Origin: Panagrolaimus kolymaensis
Lineage: Eukaryota; Nematoda; Chromadorea; Rhabditida; Panagrolaimidae
Assembly: GCA_028622995.1 (NCBI GenBank)
Contig: JAJQJQ010000026.1
Location: 2,170,001-2,234,000 of the forward strand
Reading direction: 5' to 3'
DNA: 64,000 bases
Shown here: positions 50,765 through 61,314 of the stretch, in pieces
Layout: the number at the start of each line of letters is the position of its first letter
How positions within the stretch are numbered: position 1 is the stretch's first letter
Notes under the pieces: model-generated
Told to the model about the DNA's origin: nothing
What the model saw: the letters and a program-made list of their open reading frames with translations, nothing else
The model's database searches: none
Position numbers and translations under genes: made by a program

Positions 50765-51848
50765 TTAATTTTCTTTATCTGATCCACCATAAAAGAGATC
50801 TTCAAGATTTGCAGAGCATGAACGAAGCTCTTTTTGATCAATCTGAAAATCCATTAATTAACTTTTTCCAAACCAGCTGCAAAAATGAATAATGCTTACT
50901 TGAAATGTTTTCATTAATCTTGCACAAAGTTTTAAACTTTCAAGGCCATCTTCATCTGGATTCATAACAACTGAAATTAAACTTAAGGCAAGTAAAGATG
51001 GAGGATATTGTGACATGAGATTCCATGAACTAAGTAATTCTTCAACTTTTTCTCGAAGTGCAATGGGTTCCACTGTGATACTATTACCCAATTGAGCAAG
51101 CATAACAAAAATGAATCTTTCAACAGAGGAAAAAATTAAATGCCATTGAAGTTTAGATAAAATGCTTCGCTCCATTCGAAGGACTTCGTTAATGGAATAT
51201 TCAACATTAAAATCAGTTAAAATGTCGTCAATGTTAATGGAATCCAATCCTTCCTCGAAAAGTTTTATGGCAATATATAATGAAGTAACAGCAACAATAT
51301 TTGCATATCTAAAAGTTTTTTTTAATTTCAGATTATCTATCGTAAAATGACATTTAAAAAAAGAGAGCAATGCCCTTCAAAAAAGTCATTTTAAAATCCA
51401 TTTTTGCGACTAATGGCTTTGCATCTTTTTTTAAGTTTTTTGTAGGCCATTTTAGTGCATGCGAAAAAAAATCTTGTTAAATCCTTACTTTGAACGAACA
51501 CAAGTTTGAGTTAAAACTCGATCAAATAAAGCTACAGCTGCACCAATGGTATCTAAACCAAGGTCCAGTTGTTTACCAAGTTTACAAAGCCATGAAACTT
51601 CAAAATTTCTTTGTTCTTCTGTAACACAATCTTCACCCTGCAAAAAAAAAAAAAACAATAAGGAAATTAAAGAAATATAATATTTTTTTATTGACAAAGT
51701 GCGTCAAAAAAGCTGATAAAAAATTTAGAAAAAAGGATTAACTTACCCTTGGTAGAATAAGAGGATTTAGACGACTTAATTTTGGTTCATTTAAAAGTAA
51801 ATTTGTGATAATATTGCTTCCCGTGTTGTTATATCCATTTTGCTTCAT
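50765..51848 (-). CDS. Cyclin-box protein, cyclin G/I-like
   Basis: Cyclin, expected to bind a Cdk. Four exons (51848-51747, 51637-51489, 51308-50900, 50842-50765) give 245 aa, a small cyclin. The cyclin box starts near NFEVSWLCKLGKQL; the core LFDRVLTQTCVRSKYANIVAVTSLYIAIKLFEE matches the classical LDRFLS...LAVxCLxIAxK/EE pattern (read in pieces), then SINEVLRMERSILSKLQWHL. The second fold (FIFVMLAQ... SLLALSLISVV) is shorter and divergent. The combination of DLMRME-like motif and short tail fits cyclins G and I better than A, B or D. There is no destruction box in the 34-residue N-terminal exon and no PEST region. Assignment to subgroup is tentative. Confidence 0.8.
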
Positions 51849-53270
51849 ATGAAAATTAATATAAAAAAGAAACAAGAAATTTTTCTTGAGAGCGAAGCTG
51901 TAAAATAAAATAAATTATAAAATGCTTAAGATTTATGGTTTGATAAAAAGATAGTCGTAAAATCTTTTATGAATGCCGAGGCTTTACTTTGCAAAATAAA
52001 TAATTATATACAAATGTTTTTTTTTTATTTCAAAAGGGACACGTGATTTACAAAACAAAATCAAACGGAAAATAAATAACAATAAAAATGCAGCCATTTT
52101 GAGTATTGATGAAACTTGGTCTGTTGTCTCTCCTTCTCTTTTCTATTAAAAAGTTTTATGGTGAAATTTTTTTAGTTCAAAAAAATGCGATTTTTCTTTT
52201 GGCGGTCAGCTGACTTTCCGCGGCAAAGTTTTTTGCAAAAAAATGAAAATTTGTGTTCTAATTTCCTACCAAAAAATTGGTTGTTGGCGTACAACTGTTA
52301 TCAACGAAAAAAAATATGTGGGGATCGAGCCAATTCGCAGATGACACCATTCAACGACGTCGCCAACCACACATGTTGCTGTTTTTGGGAGGGGAAGGAA
52401 ATCACGTGTGTTGCAAAAAACAAAACAAACATTTTTTGTATTATACCAACAAAAGGCTTTTGTAAACATTAAAAAAATATTATTATAGATAAAGAATAAA
52501 AAAATGTTGTAGTTTGTAAGGTTGCTAAAAAAGAAAGCAAATCCTTTTCTCAAAAAAATTTTAAATCGATATTAAGAAAAAAAAGGAAAAAAGAAAGAAA
52601 AAACAAGCAAATGAAAAAACGGATGAATGAAGAACAAGAAGAAGCATGCGCAAAAAAATAAAAGAAAGAAAAAATGTCGAACGCGCGGTTTTCTTTTTCA
52701 TTTGCCAGAAGTAAAACATGGCATACATACACGCACACGCATGACACACATTTCATCCCTCCTCAGTGGCATTCTGTTATTGCCAACCCCACCACCACCG
52801 TTATAAGTATATATTCAAAAACTCAAAAACAAATAAAAATGAACTGAAATGGACGCGAAAAAAAGAAGAAAGAAAAGGACGAAAGAAAACACCACTCCTT
52901 GATGACGACATCATCAATGAGAACATGAGACATGTGTATATAAATATTTTCGACAACTAAATGCAACAACAAAAAATGTGATAGTCAACAGTTCTTTTTT
53001 TGTAGAAAAAATATTATACAATTTTTAAGCTTGTTTATGACTCCGATCTTTCTTTTTGAAAAAAAAAAATGCAACTTTTTTTGCAAAATATAAATGCATT
53101 TCGCCGCTGATGCAACAACGACGACGACAGCAAACTACGAAATATATTATTTTTCTTTTTTTTTTTGCAGTTGAAAAAAAATTATGTAAACATAGAAAAA
53201 AATCAGACGACATCGCTTTTTTTTTGCACCAGAAAAAAATGCTAATATAAAATAATAAAACAAGAACATT
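51849..53270. other. Intergenic, no gene seen
   Basis: 1.4 kb upstream of the cyclin gene. It includes a GC-richer patch near 52200-52400 with frames of 95 codons on both strands, but both lack a recognisable domain or splice partners, so neither is called. Confidence 0.5.
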
Positions 53271-54119
53271 GGGGCCTTACCTGCGGTAAGTCCCTCAAAC
53301 TAAACAATCACACAAAAAAATTCTACAAAACGGTTACATTTTTACAATCACAACGTAACGTGGACATTGGACACTTTAAGGTATTTTTTGAGAACCCTAG
53401 AGAGTGTACCTGTTTTTAGGAATTATAAAAAATTATCAAAAGGGAGACTATGTGCTTTTTTAGAGGGTGCAAAATTGGAAAAAAATAGAGTGCCCAAACA
53501 CCCATGCGTGTCTACAACAATACAATACAATTAAATTAAACAACAGGTTCCTCGAGTTCACATTATATTTTCATGTTAAATTTTGGAGCCCTGCCTTCGG
53601 CAGACCCTCAAAATTTACGATATAAATCGTCTCAAATTATCAACGGTTTCTTCGGGCCACGCATTCCATACATCATTAAATATCAACCCGAAAACAACAT
53701 CAAACATCTCACCAAAAACAACTAAATCATCACTCGAAAACCATCTTACATCTCACCAAAAACAACTAAACATTCGCCCAAACACAACTAAATGTCCACC
53801 CAAAAGCCACCCAAAAGTAATCCAAAAGCCACCAAATATTAACCCAAAAACCTCTAAATATCCACCTAAAAATTTCAATGCAGACAATCAGAGAAAAAAC
53901 AAATTTTTCACTTCCAAAAAATGCTTACAAAAACACAAAGGGAAACTTTCGTGTCAAGAAAATTTAAAAAAATGCAAATTTAAACTGGTCAAAACATATT
54001 AATATTTGACTCTCCGAAACGTGAGACCAACATATTCGGAATCAGCGTAAAAAACTGATCTAGGCTATCGGGGCAAAACAAAAAAAAAGCAGAACCGACA
54101 TACAGACATACAAACAGAA
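53271..54119 (+). repeat. Probable repeat element with two related hairpins
   Basis: This block differs from its surroundings: fewer A/T homopolymers and strongly C-over-G on the plus strand in its second half. It begins with GGGGC followed by a perfect hairpin, stem CTTACC/GGTAAG with a TGC loop (53276-53290), then TCCCTCAAA. About 315 nt later the same layout recurs: GGAGC, hairpin CTGCC/GGCAG with TTC loop (53591-53603), then ACCCTCAAA. It ends near a CGACATACAGACATACAAAC-like tract. A reading frame at 53583-54002 crosses it but is only the translation of the degenerate repeats. I take it to be a dispersed repeat or transposon remnant; class unknown, boundaries approximate. Confidence 0.5.
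53675..53875 (+). repeat. Degenerate A/C-rich tandem repeat
   Basis: Imperfect tandem copies of a unit close to CTCACCAAAAACAACTAAAT, decaying toward CCACCCAAAAG and CCACCTAAAAA. Translated it gives HQKQLN-, PPKSHPK- and INPKTSKYPPK-like strings, which explains the open frame here. Strand bias is marked: very few G on the plus strand. Confidence 0.65.
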
Positions 54120-54876
54120 ACGACACTCCAAATTAAAAAGGAAAGATATAACAAAAGGCTTGCTTGCAAACAAACTGAAAAAAAATCACATGAATTTTTT
54201 TGTTGTAATTAAAACCTATGTTTCTGATTGACGCTTTTTTTCTGTGGCTGCCCCTTGTAAGGGAAAATGGAGGAGGGTGTTGATGTTCTCGTGTCGGTCA
54301 CACAGCAGTTACCCGTCAACCAACAAAAACTAACAAACAACAATCAATGCGGGTCAGTCACGAGGGATTCTCTTTTCGATGGTGTCGTCGGTTGGACGTC
54401 TCCATCGATAAATTAACATTTTGCGCACCGGGTAATCGTTGTCGATCGCGCGCTTTTCTCTTTTTTTATGACGGTTTTGAATCGTGAGTTATAGTCAAAA
54501 ATTATGGGAAGAAAATTTTAACCAACCATCATTGAAATTTTTACATCTCTTTTTTAGCGCCAACAAAAAATTTATGGTTGGCATAAACACGAAATGATTT
54601 TTCTTTTTGAGTTAAAATATTTTTTAAAAAGAAAAAATGAAAAAAACGTGACGTTGGAAAATAAACTCAAAAAATGGAAAGAAAAAAGTCATGAGAGATA
54701 GAAAAATATGGAGTAACAAAAATGCATTGAAGCGTGGATGTCCGCTCTCTTTTTTTAACTTCAAAAAATCGGATAATCTCTCTAAACAAAATCCAATTCC
54801 TGCCAATTTCAAAATGGATAAAATAAATATTATTATTTTTTCTATTATCTTTAAATAACATTAAAAAAATTATTTT
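54120..54876. other. Intergenic, no gene seen
   Basis: Mixed sequence downstream of the repeat, with a GC-richer patch at 54290-54450 and then AT-rich DNA to the 3' end of the Kunitz gene. Nothing further supported. Confidence 0.5.
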
Positions 54877-55563
54877 TTAATCAATACAATAACTTTCACA
54901 ATGTTCTTTAGTAACAAAGGTGTTAGGAGAATGGGCAAGATTAGGATTCCACATAAATTCTTTGCATTTTTTACCATCAAAATACCATCGAGGAAGCCAA
55001 CCATCCATGTCAAGTTCCACACCGTCATCGGGAGAGCATGAAACTTCTAAAGTAAAAGATTCTCTCAAAAAATAGGAAAAAAGAGTTAATGAATGAATGT
55101 TAGGTACCTTTTCGAGGACAACATACACCATTCCATTCAGCCGAAAATTGTCCAATTGTTTGAATGCATTCATAATGTTTAGGGCAAGGTTTTTTTTCTG
55201 AATCACAATATATCGCTGAATTATCTTCGTCTTTAAGTAACACTCGAAAACCAGCTCCATCAGGTAATGGACAAGTTAAAGGTGGACCAATCATGGATGT
55301 TGCTTAAATAAATTGAATTTTAGTTAAATAAAAATTAAAAAAGTAAACAATTACTTACATGCATCAAGCAATGATAAACATACCCATCCTCTGGAATCAC
55401 TTTTTCTTCGAATATAATTTTCTAAACATGTGCATCGATTTCTTTTACAAGTCGTTTGAGGCCAATGCTTTTGACAATCAGCTTCTGTTTCGCATTCTTT
55501 TTTTCTTGCCAAAACAAAAATTATACTCAGCCACAAAATAAATATAATATAATTATTTGTCAT
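54877..55563 (-). CDS. Secreted Cys-rich (lustrin-type) protein with degenerate Kunitz domain
   Basis: Three exons (55563-55359, 55302-55108, 55061-54877) give 194 aa. Signal peptide (YIIFILWLSIIFVLA), then an EB/whey-acid-like Cys segment (CETEADCQ...CKRNRCTC), a nematode lustrin-type Cys repeat (CPLPDGAGF ... KKPCPKHYEC ... GVCCPR) and a C-terminal Kunitz-like domain from VSCSPDDG to CESYCID. The domain order is common in nematode secreted Kunitz proteins. The Kunitz part keeps four Cys (first, KKC, EHC, SYC) but lacks the pair that forms the 14-38 disulfide beside the reactive loop, so tight protease inhibition is doubtful. The last acceptor was set at 55062-55063 because it alone keeps frame. 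Confidence 0.8.
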
Positions 55564-56089
55564 AGCTATTTTTTAACTTTTTGTCTTTTTACCTAGGGAA
55601 AAAAAGGTATCTAGATTGACCACAATGAAGCTCTTTGACATCCATCGATCAATCGTCGTCAGGTCATGCACTAGTTGTTGGTAGACAACAACGACATTTC
55701 TTCGCGCAACATTAACTTCTTCTACCTACAAAATATGTAAGTAAACACAATTGCCTCAAAAAAACTTTTTTTTATTTAGATTTTGTTTATTTTCAAACAA
55801 GTTTCAAATAATGTACAAAATCTTTATATTTGGAATATTTTGGAACAATGATTTTTTAGTCTATCAATAACTAAAGATATTTCTTGAAACCCAATAATGG
55901 AAAAAATAAAACGCTGTTTTATAAAAAAATAAGTGAATCTTTTAATTTTTTTTGTGTTAAAAGGAGGTAGAAAAAAAAACAAATAACAAAATTAAAATTA
56001 ACAAATTTTGACTATGAGATTTAAAAATAAATTCGATTAGATACTAGTTTTTTCTTTTACACTGGTAAATATAAATATATATATTTTTA
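55564..56089. other. Intergenic, no gene seen
   Basis: Spacer between the Kunitz gene start and the nuclear receptor 3' end, AT-rich except for the first 150 nt. No gene supported. Confidence 0.6.
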
Positions 56090-57841
56090 TTAACCTTGGA
56101 TACTGTATTTCATTTCATTTGGAGATGTGGTAGCTCTGTCATTATTTGATTCTTTAATAGCATCGGCAACATCATCTTCTCTAAGGCCAAATAATAATTG
56201 TTTTGCAAAAGGTGAAAATTTAATTTGTTCAAAAAAGTTTGCAACTACCACGGCTTCTTTCATTTCAACAGCCATTGTTGCAATTACGGTTCCAAGAAGT
56301 AGTAATTTTCCAAATCGATCTGCAGCATCTTCGTTTCCCCGCTTTTTAACCATATATCGATAAAGTGCGTTTGTGAGGGCAGATCGGCCATCAGCTATTT
56401 TGCTTCTCACCGTGGGGTTTAAATCATCAGCATCTAAAAATGAATTTCCTTAAAATAACCACATGCCACCGTTTTGGAATCTCAAAGCAGCCTCATAAAT
56501 ATTTGGAGTTAAAGTTTACCTGGATTTAAAAAGAATATAGCTTTAGCAGCAGCAAATTCATTCGCATCAATGTTTAATCTTCTCATCGGCTTTAATAAAT
56601 TATCTAACATTTGATGCTTTTTTCGCAAAAATCCTGCTGGTCTAGAAAGCTGCCATTATTTTTATATCCAACTTTTTCCACAATGAAAAAACAAACCTTG
56701 AAGGTTCAGGACTTTTATCAAAGAATGCTCCATTAGGAAAAACAATTATATCTGGACCTTTATCAGGAGTATAAAAGCATTGAATTAGTGATGGATATGG
56801 AAAAGCTGAATGCCTGAGAAGCGCCAACTAAAAATGGAATGGGACAAAATTAAAAAAATTCACATTGAAGTGTCTTCCACTTTTTTTGCAACTCACTTTG
56901 TCACTTAAATCCAAATCATTATATACTGGAATAGTTTTAGCCCATTCAATCATAATTGCCCATTCACGTTCATGCCAATAATGATAATCATCTTGTGTGG
57001 CAGGTCTTAGAGCATTTAAGGAATGTTTGGATTGAGAATGAAATTCTAGAAATTGGGGGTTGTCAAATATCGAAGGAGATAAGACTGCTTCGATTAGAGA
57101 TTTTTTCATTATCATGTGTGAGTTTCTAAAATTCAACTTTCATTAACCAATTTTGTGGGAGGTAGCGAACCTGATACTTTCAATATGTTTTTCAACGTGC
57201 ATTAAATTTTTCAATAATATATCTTCAGCTTGATGTTCTGGGTTCCATGTTGGGTCCACGGGTTCAGCTGATAATGAACTACTGCTAGTTTGAACACTAG
57301 CAATTGCTAAAGGTGGAACAGTTGCAACCAATTTTGCTGCAGGATATCTTCGAGTTCGTTTTGTATATCCAATAGGATCTCGATTTTGTTGAATGGCTTT
57401 TGGATCCATTCCAACAGTCAAACATTTTTGGAATCGACAATGTCGACATGCGCATCTAATACCTGGAATATATAAAATAGTTAAAGTTGATTAGCTCGAA
57501 AGATTTGCATACTTTTATCAATGATACACTTTCCATCATATTGACAAACAAAATTTTGCTTTTTCATTATCGTTCGACGGAAAAATGTTTTGCTAAAAGT
57601 TTTAGTAATTTATATATTCACAAATTCCCAAACTTAAGCTTACCATCCATTACAACTTGGTGTATTGTAATGATACCCGGTGGATACATCATTACCTAGA
57701 AAATTATGATTCAAACCTTTATAATTCAACCCAAATAAGCCACATACATACTAAGCAAAGTTCAGGTTCATTCGCATTCGAACCACTTCCACCACCACCA
57801 CTGCCTCCATTTCGACTTTCATTACTCCTTGAAGTTGCCAT
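56090..57841 (-). CDS. Nuclear hormone receptor
   Basis: Ligand-regulated type transcription factor. Eight exons (57841-57748, 57695-57644, 57592-57513, 57462-57171, 57125-56897, 56827-56697, 56641-56520, 56433-56090) give 447 aa in exact frame. After a Ser/Gly-rich start the zinc-finger domain reads [18 protein letters not shown], then NGCKTFFRRT (P-box CNGCKTFF, the nematode-expanded supplementary group type), then CQYDGKC and [16 protein letters not shown]. All eight zinc Cys are present. The remaining 330 residues form a divergent ligand-binding domain; [18 protein letters not shown] resembles the helix 7/8 region of nematode receptors. C. elegans has over 270 nhr genes; I cannot name the orthologue. 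Confidence 0.92.
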
Positions 57842-59239
57842 GGAATGAATATATATTTAAATATGGCGCAATTTTTGCAATACCTGTAAAAAATCCATGT
57901 TGTCAAAAAGCAAAAAAAGCACGTGAAAAATAAAATAGACATAAAGCACAATCACCAAACAAAAAATGTTAAATAAATAATTTTAAATAACTCAGATTTC
58001 CCAAAGCTTTTTTTATTAAAACTTAAACGAAATTAGTTAACATCAAATCACGAAGAAAAAAACAATTTTTTGACTGCCAGTAACTAATCAGAAAAAAATA
58101 TAGATTGATAAAAATTGAATCATATTGTTTCAGCTCAAAAAAAAATAAACGCACATATTAAAACAACGTGAACCTGGCTGCTGCTGTTGAAACCAACCTG
58201 GCAAAAAAAAGGAAAGGAGGACAGAAAAAAGCCAGTTCCCTGTGCTTTTTTTGCGTCCTTTTTTATTTGATTCACAACTGTTTTGTTTGTTTCCGTTGCT
58301 GCTGGTTGTTGAGAGAGAGAAAAAAAAGTTTTTTTGCTTGTTGAAAAAATGGGTGCATTTACAAAAAAACAACAAAAAAAAATAATTTTTAAAAAACAGT
58401 CTCGAAAAAATTTAATTTAGTTCATTTATAAAAAAGGTTCAAAAAATTATGAAATAAATTTTTTTGGGTTTTTAATAACATGATTCAAATTTCACTTTAA
58501 TCGTTGATTTTTTTCGCGATTAAAAGAAACAAAACCTATCGATTTTTGCGCCCAAATCAATCAAAAAAAATTTCCAACATGTCTGTTAAAAATGCCTTTA
58601 AGAAAAAATTATGCTTGTATTAATATGTAAAAAAACCAAGCCTGATTTTTGACACATTTATTAAAACTTTTCTCGAAACAATAAAAATATCGTTTTTTCA
58701 TCTCTTACTATAATTAATTTGAATTGCAAAAATTATGTCGTAATAAATTTGATTTTTTTCTATTTTTGTTTTGTATGCAAATTTTTACAAATAAAAATTG
58801 CGAAATCAAAAAACGTCCAATTTTTTTTATTCATTTCAAAAATGAAAAATGCAGGAAAAGAATTTTTATGTGATTGGATAATGAAATTTACTTTTTTAGA
58901 TGATGCCTTTAGAGAAGAAAATAACGCTATTTTCTCTTCTTTCTTTTTTTGTAAACAAAAGGAAGTGAAGAAATAAAATATAAAGATCAACGATATGGCA
59001 CGGACATTCTTTAGCAATAAATAGAACATAGAAAATCAAAATAGCCTTGCGCTTTTAGTTTCTCTTTCGTAAAAACACTCTTTCAAAAAATATATCTTTA
59101 TTTTGCCTAACTTCGAAAAAAATTGTAGTAATTTTTAATTTAGAATTTATTTTTTCTAGAAATTATTTTTCGATAATTTAATTCCGTTTTTTCTGATCTT
59201 CTTTTCTATATTTTACAAATTGATTTGTTACTTTTCAAG
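57842..59239. other. Intergenic, no gene seen
   Basis: 1.4-kb divergent promoter region between the nuclear receptor and the interrupted F-box-like gene. Long A and T runs; both-strand frames at 58719-59029 are Lys/Phe-rich and look spurious. Confidence 0.6.
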
Positions 59240-59652
59240 ATGCCAATACTCAATCCCTATATCCTTGAAGGTATTCTCAAAGAATGTGTGAATGATGCGG
59301 AATCTTTAGAAACATTTATGTTGGCATCGAAACAAACGTTTAATTTTACATTAAATTATTTTTCTCGAGCTAAAAATGTTGAAACAGATTATTACACAAC
59401 TTATGTCACTGTTGGTTTGGTGAGTCATCGCTAAAGATTAAAACTTTTATGTAAATCTGCCAGTTTTTTAGAAAAAACATTTGTTTTGTCTTCGTTTTTT
59501 GCTTTTCAAGCGGCTTTTCAAAAATATTCATGATTCAGTTGAAAAGTTTTCAATTTCCGGCAGTCCCTATTCTACCGATGATGCCAATACTTTCAAGGAT
59601 TTTATTGGAGAAAACAAATTGCCTTCATGTCGTGATTTGGTTTTTGAAAATG

Positions 59653-59657
59653 TAATT
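59653..59657 (+). repeat. Target-site duplication, left copy (TAATT)
   Basis: Five bases TAATT directly before the left LTR, matched by the same five after the right LTR. Five-bp duplications fit integrases of the gypsy and BEL-Pao groups. Confidence 0.9.
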
Positions 59658-59882
59658 TGTTGTAACCTCAATCAGGTACAACAAATATAAAATGTTCTTT
59701 ATTGGAGCAACTGCTCGGCAAGGATAAATTACATACAACTGAACAAAGTTAGAAAAACAACAATGACAAAATATGAGAATGTGCGTGATTGAGAATTACC
59801 ATTCAGCCATCCACGGCACCATTCCATACGGGACCAGAGAACGCGGCACTTTGAATACTTCTGTGTGTGCAAGGCCACAACA
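59658..59882 (-). repeat. LTR, left copy (3' LTR of the element)
   Basis: 225 bp beginning TGTTG and ending CAACA, the terminal inverted bases typical of LTRs. Base-for-base identical by reading to the copy at the other end. Because a purine-rich tract abuts this copy on the minus strand, it is the 3' LTR. Confidence 0.93.
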
Positions 59883-59895
59883 CTCTTCTTCCACC
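59883..59895 (-). other. Polypurine tract
   Basis: On the minus strand GGTGGAAGAAGAG directly precedes the 3' LTR: 12 of 13 purines, the expected primer site for plus-strand DNA synthesis in an LTR element. Confidence 0.75.
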
Positions 59896-60096
59896 TATCT
59901 TTGAGTTGACGATCCATCTTCTTGTCTTGTTCTTAGCTTTCCATAGCTTCTTCTTGAGCTTCTTTACCAAGTGATCATATACGACGTCAGAATCCATACC
60001 AATTTACCAGAGGTTCTTCCACGAGGTTTCGACTTCCATGTCTTGGGCACATGTTCCATGTCCCTTTCCTCTCCTTTCTGAAGTTTTTCGGATTCC

Positions 60097-60154
60097 ATTC
60101 CATGCAGTATTACCATACCCATGTGATTCCATGCAGTATTACCATACCCATGTG
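60097..60154 (+). repeat. 29-bp tandem duplication inside the element
   Basis: Two perfect head-to-tail copies of a 29-bp unit starting ATTCCATGCAGTATTACC, within the interior. It looks like a replication slip and would shift any frame crossing it. Confidence 0.85.
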
Positions 60155-60543
60155 TTCATGATCAAGAGATTTACAGCTGGTTTCACCAAGCGATCACGGC
60201 CAAATCGTAGACCGGATGATTCTTCGCTATCATCAAAACGTTTTCTTATTGCACATTTACCATGTTGATCAGCATCAGCTATCACTTGAGTTGACCATGT
60301 TGAAATAGCAAAAGAGAGAGAGATTTTGTGCTCTCGGCCAAATCGTAAGCCGGATGATTGTTCGCTATCATCAAACGGAGCTTTTCGAGAGCTTAAGCCT
60401 TAACTCTTCTTTCAGCAGCTTTCATTGAGCATCTTCTGGACGACGAACTTGATGGAGAACATAGTACATACAATATGAGTTTTGAGATAAACATACGAGC
60501 ATAACCATCGAGTACAGATAAATCACGGGAATTACACTTTCAG

Positions 60544-61005
60544 TTACCATAGAAGTATCATAATCAAGTTCTTTACCAAGTTTGACATCAGCATTTTAGC
60601 TTTGATTTCAGCTTTTATTCGTTGTTCTTTACCAGGTTTTGACCATAAGCATATTTGATTCCACAGAAAACATACCAATCGCTTCTTGATTGCAGTACCA
60701 TACCATAGGCTCATCCTGAGGTTTCGACTTCTGTCTTGGGTTCTTCCATGACCCTTTCCCCTCTTCTTTTTGGAGTATTTGCCATTTCTGGACCATGCTG
60801 TATTCTTGTTGAGTTCATACTTGACTTCATTGAACAAGAGATCACCCGAACAGAGATTTAAGTTAACGGTTAAATCGTAAACCGGATGGTTTCTTACTCG
60901 ATAACCAACAACGGAAGTTTCGCTTTTGAACAAAAAGACATAAAACATCATGCCAGCTAACCATTGAACATGATCATGCTTTTCGGGAGGTAAAGCGTAA
61001 CTCAT
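60544..61005 (-). CDS. 153-codon frame inside the LTR element
   Basis: Starts with ATG about 60 nt after the primer-binding site, the place where gag usually begins. The product is basic in its second half (SKKKRGKGHGR), but shows no zinc knuckle or other known domain. I cannot say whether it is a gag remnant or a captured fragment. A diverged second copy of part of this region appears further into the element. Confidence 0.4.
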   Translation of the reverse strand: MSYALPPEKHDHVQWLAGMMFYVFLFKSETSVVGYRVRNHPVYDLTVNLNLCSGDLLFNEVKYELNKNTAWSRNGKYSKKKRGKGHGRTQDRSRNLRMSLWYGTAIKKRLVCFLWNQICLWSKPGKEQRIKAEIKAKMLMSNLVKNLIMILLW

Positions 61006-61062
61006 TTTGACTTTTCAAGTTTGTACCATGCGAGCGGTCTTTTCGGAGGCTTTGAGTTGTTT

Positions 61063-61081
61063 GATCACGATGTTGTCACCA
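61063..61081 (-). other. Primer-binding site candidate
   Basis: TGGTGACAACATCGTGATC on the minus strand, 3 nt inside the 5' LTR. The leading TGG is complementary to the tRNA CCA tail. The priming tRNA was not identified. Confidence 0.65.
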
Positions 61082-61084
61082 CTT

Positions 61085-61309
61085 TGTTGTAACCTCAATC
61101 AGGTACAACAAATATAAAATGTTCTTTATTGGAGCAACTGCTCGGCAAGGATAAATTACATACAACTGAACAAAGTTAGAAAAACAACAATGACAAAATA
61201 TGAGAATGTGCGTGATTGAGAATTACCATTCAGCCATCCACGGCACCATTCCATACGGGACCAGAGAACGCGGCACTTTGAATACTTCTGTGTGTGCAAG
61301 GCCACAACA
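61085..61309 (-). repeat. LTR, right copy (5' LTR of the element)
   Basis: 225 bp, TGTTG...CAACA, identical to the left copy. On the minus strand it would carry the element promoter; no clear TATA box can be named with confidence. Confidence 0.93.
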
Positions 61310-61314
61310 TAATT
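61310..61314 (+). repeat. Target-site duplication, right copy (TAATT)
   Basis: Matches the five bases before the left LTR. The host exon resumes immediately after it. Confidence 0.9.

Larger units (their letters stand above)
59658..61309 (-). mobile_element. Non-autonomous LTR retroelement (TRIM-like), 1652 bp
   Basis: Two identical 225-bp LTRs flank a 1202-bp interior and the whole is bordered by TAATT duplications. On the minus strand a primer-binding-like TGGTGACAACATCG lies 3 nt inside the 5' LTR and a purine tract abuts the 3' LTR, fixing orientation. The interior has one 153-codon frame of no known domain and no protease, reverse transcriptase or integrase, so the element must use enzymes from another element. 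Identical LTRs point to a very recent insertion. The interior is less AT-rich than its neighbourhood. The family (gypsy or BEL-Pao derived) cannot be settled without coding domains. Confidence 0.92.

Noticed and set aside
52185..52553. Overlapping 95-codon frames on both strands as small genes
   Set aside because: Opposite-strand frames of equal length in a locally GC-richer patch, low complexity and no family resemblance.
53583..54002. 139-codon plus-strand frame as a Pro/Asn-rich protein gene
   Set aside because: Its sequence is the translation of an A/C-rich degenerate tandem repeat, with no signal peptide, domain or splice context.
60038..60268. Plus-strand frame inside the LTR element as its coding gene
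   Set aside because: Primer site and purine tract place the element on the minus strand, and this frame crosses the 29-bp tandem duplication.
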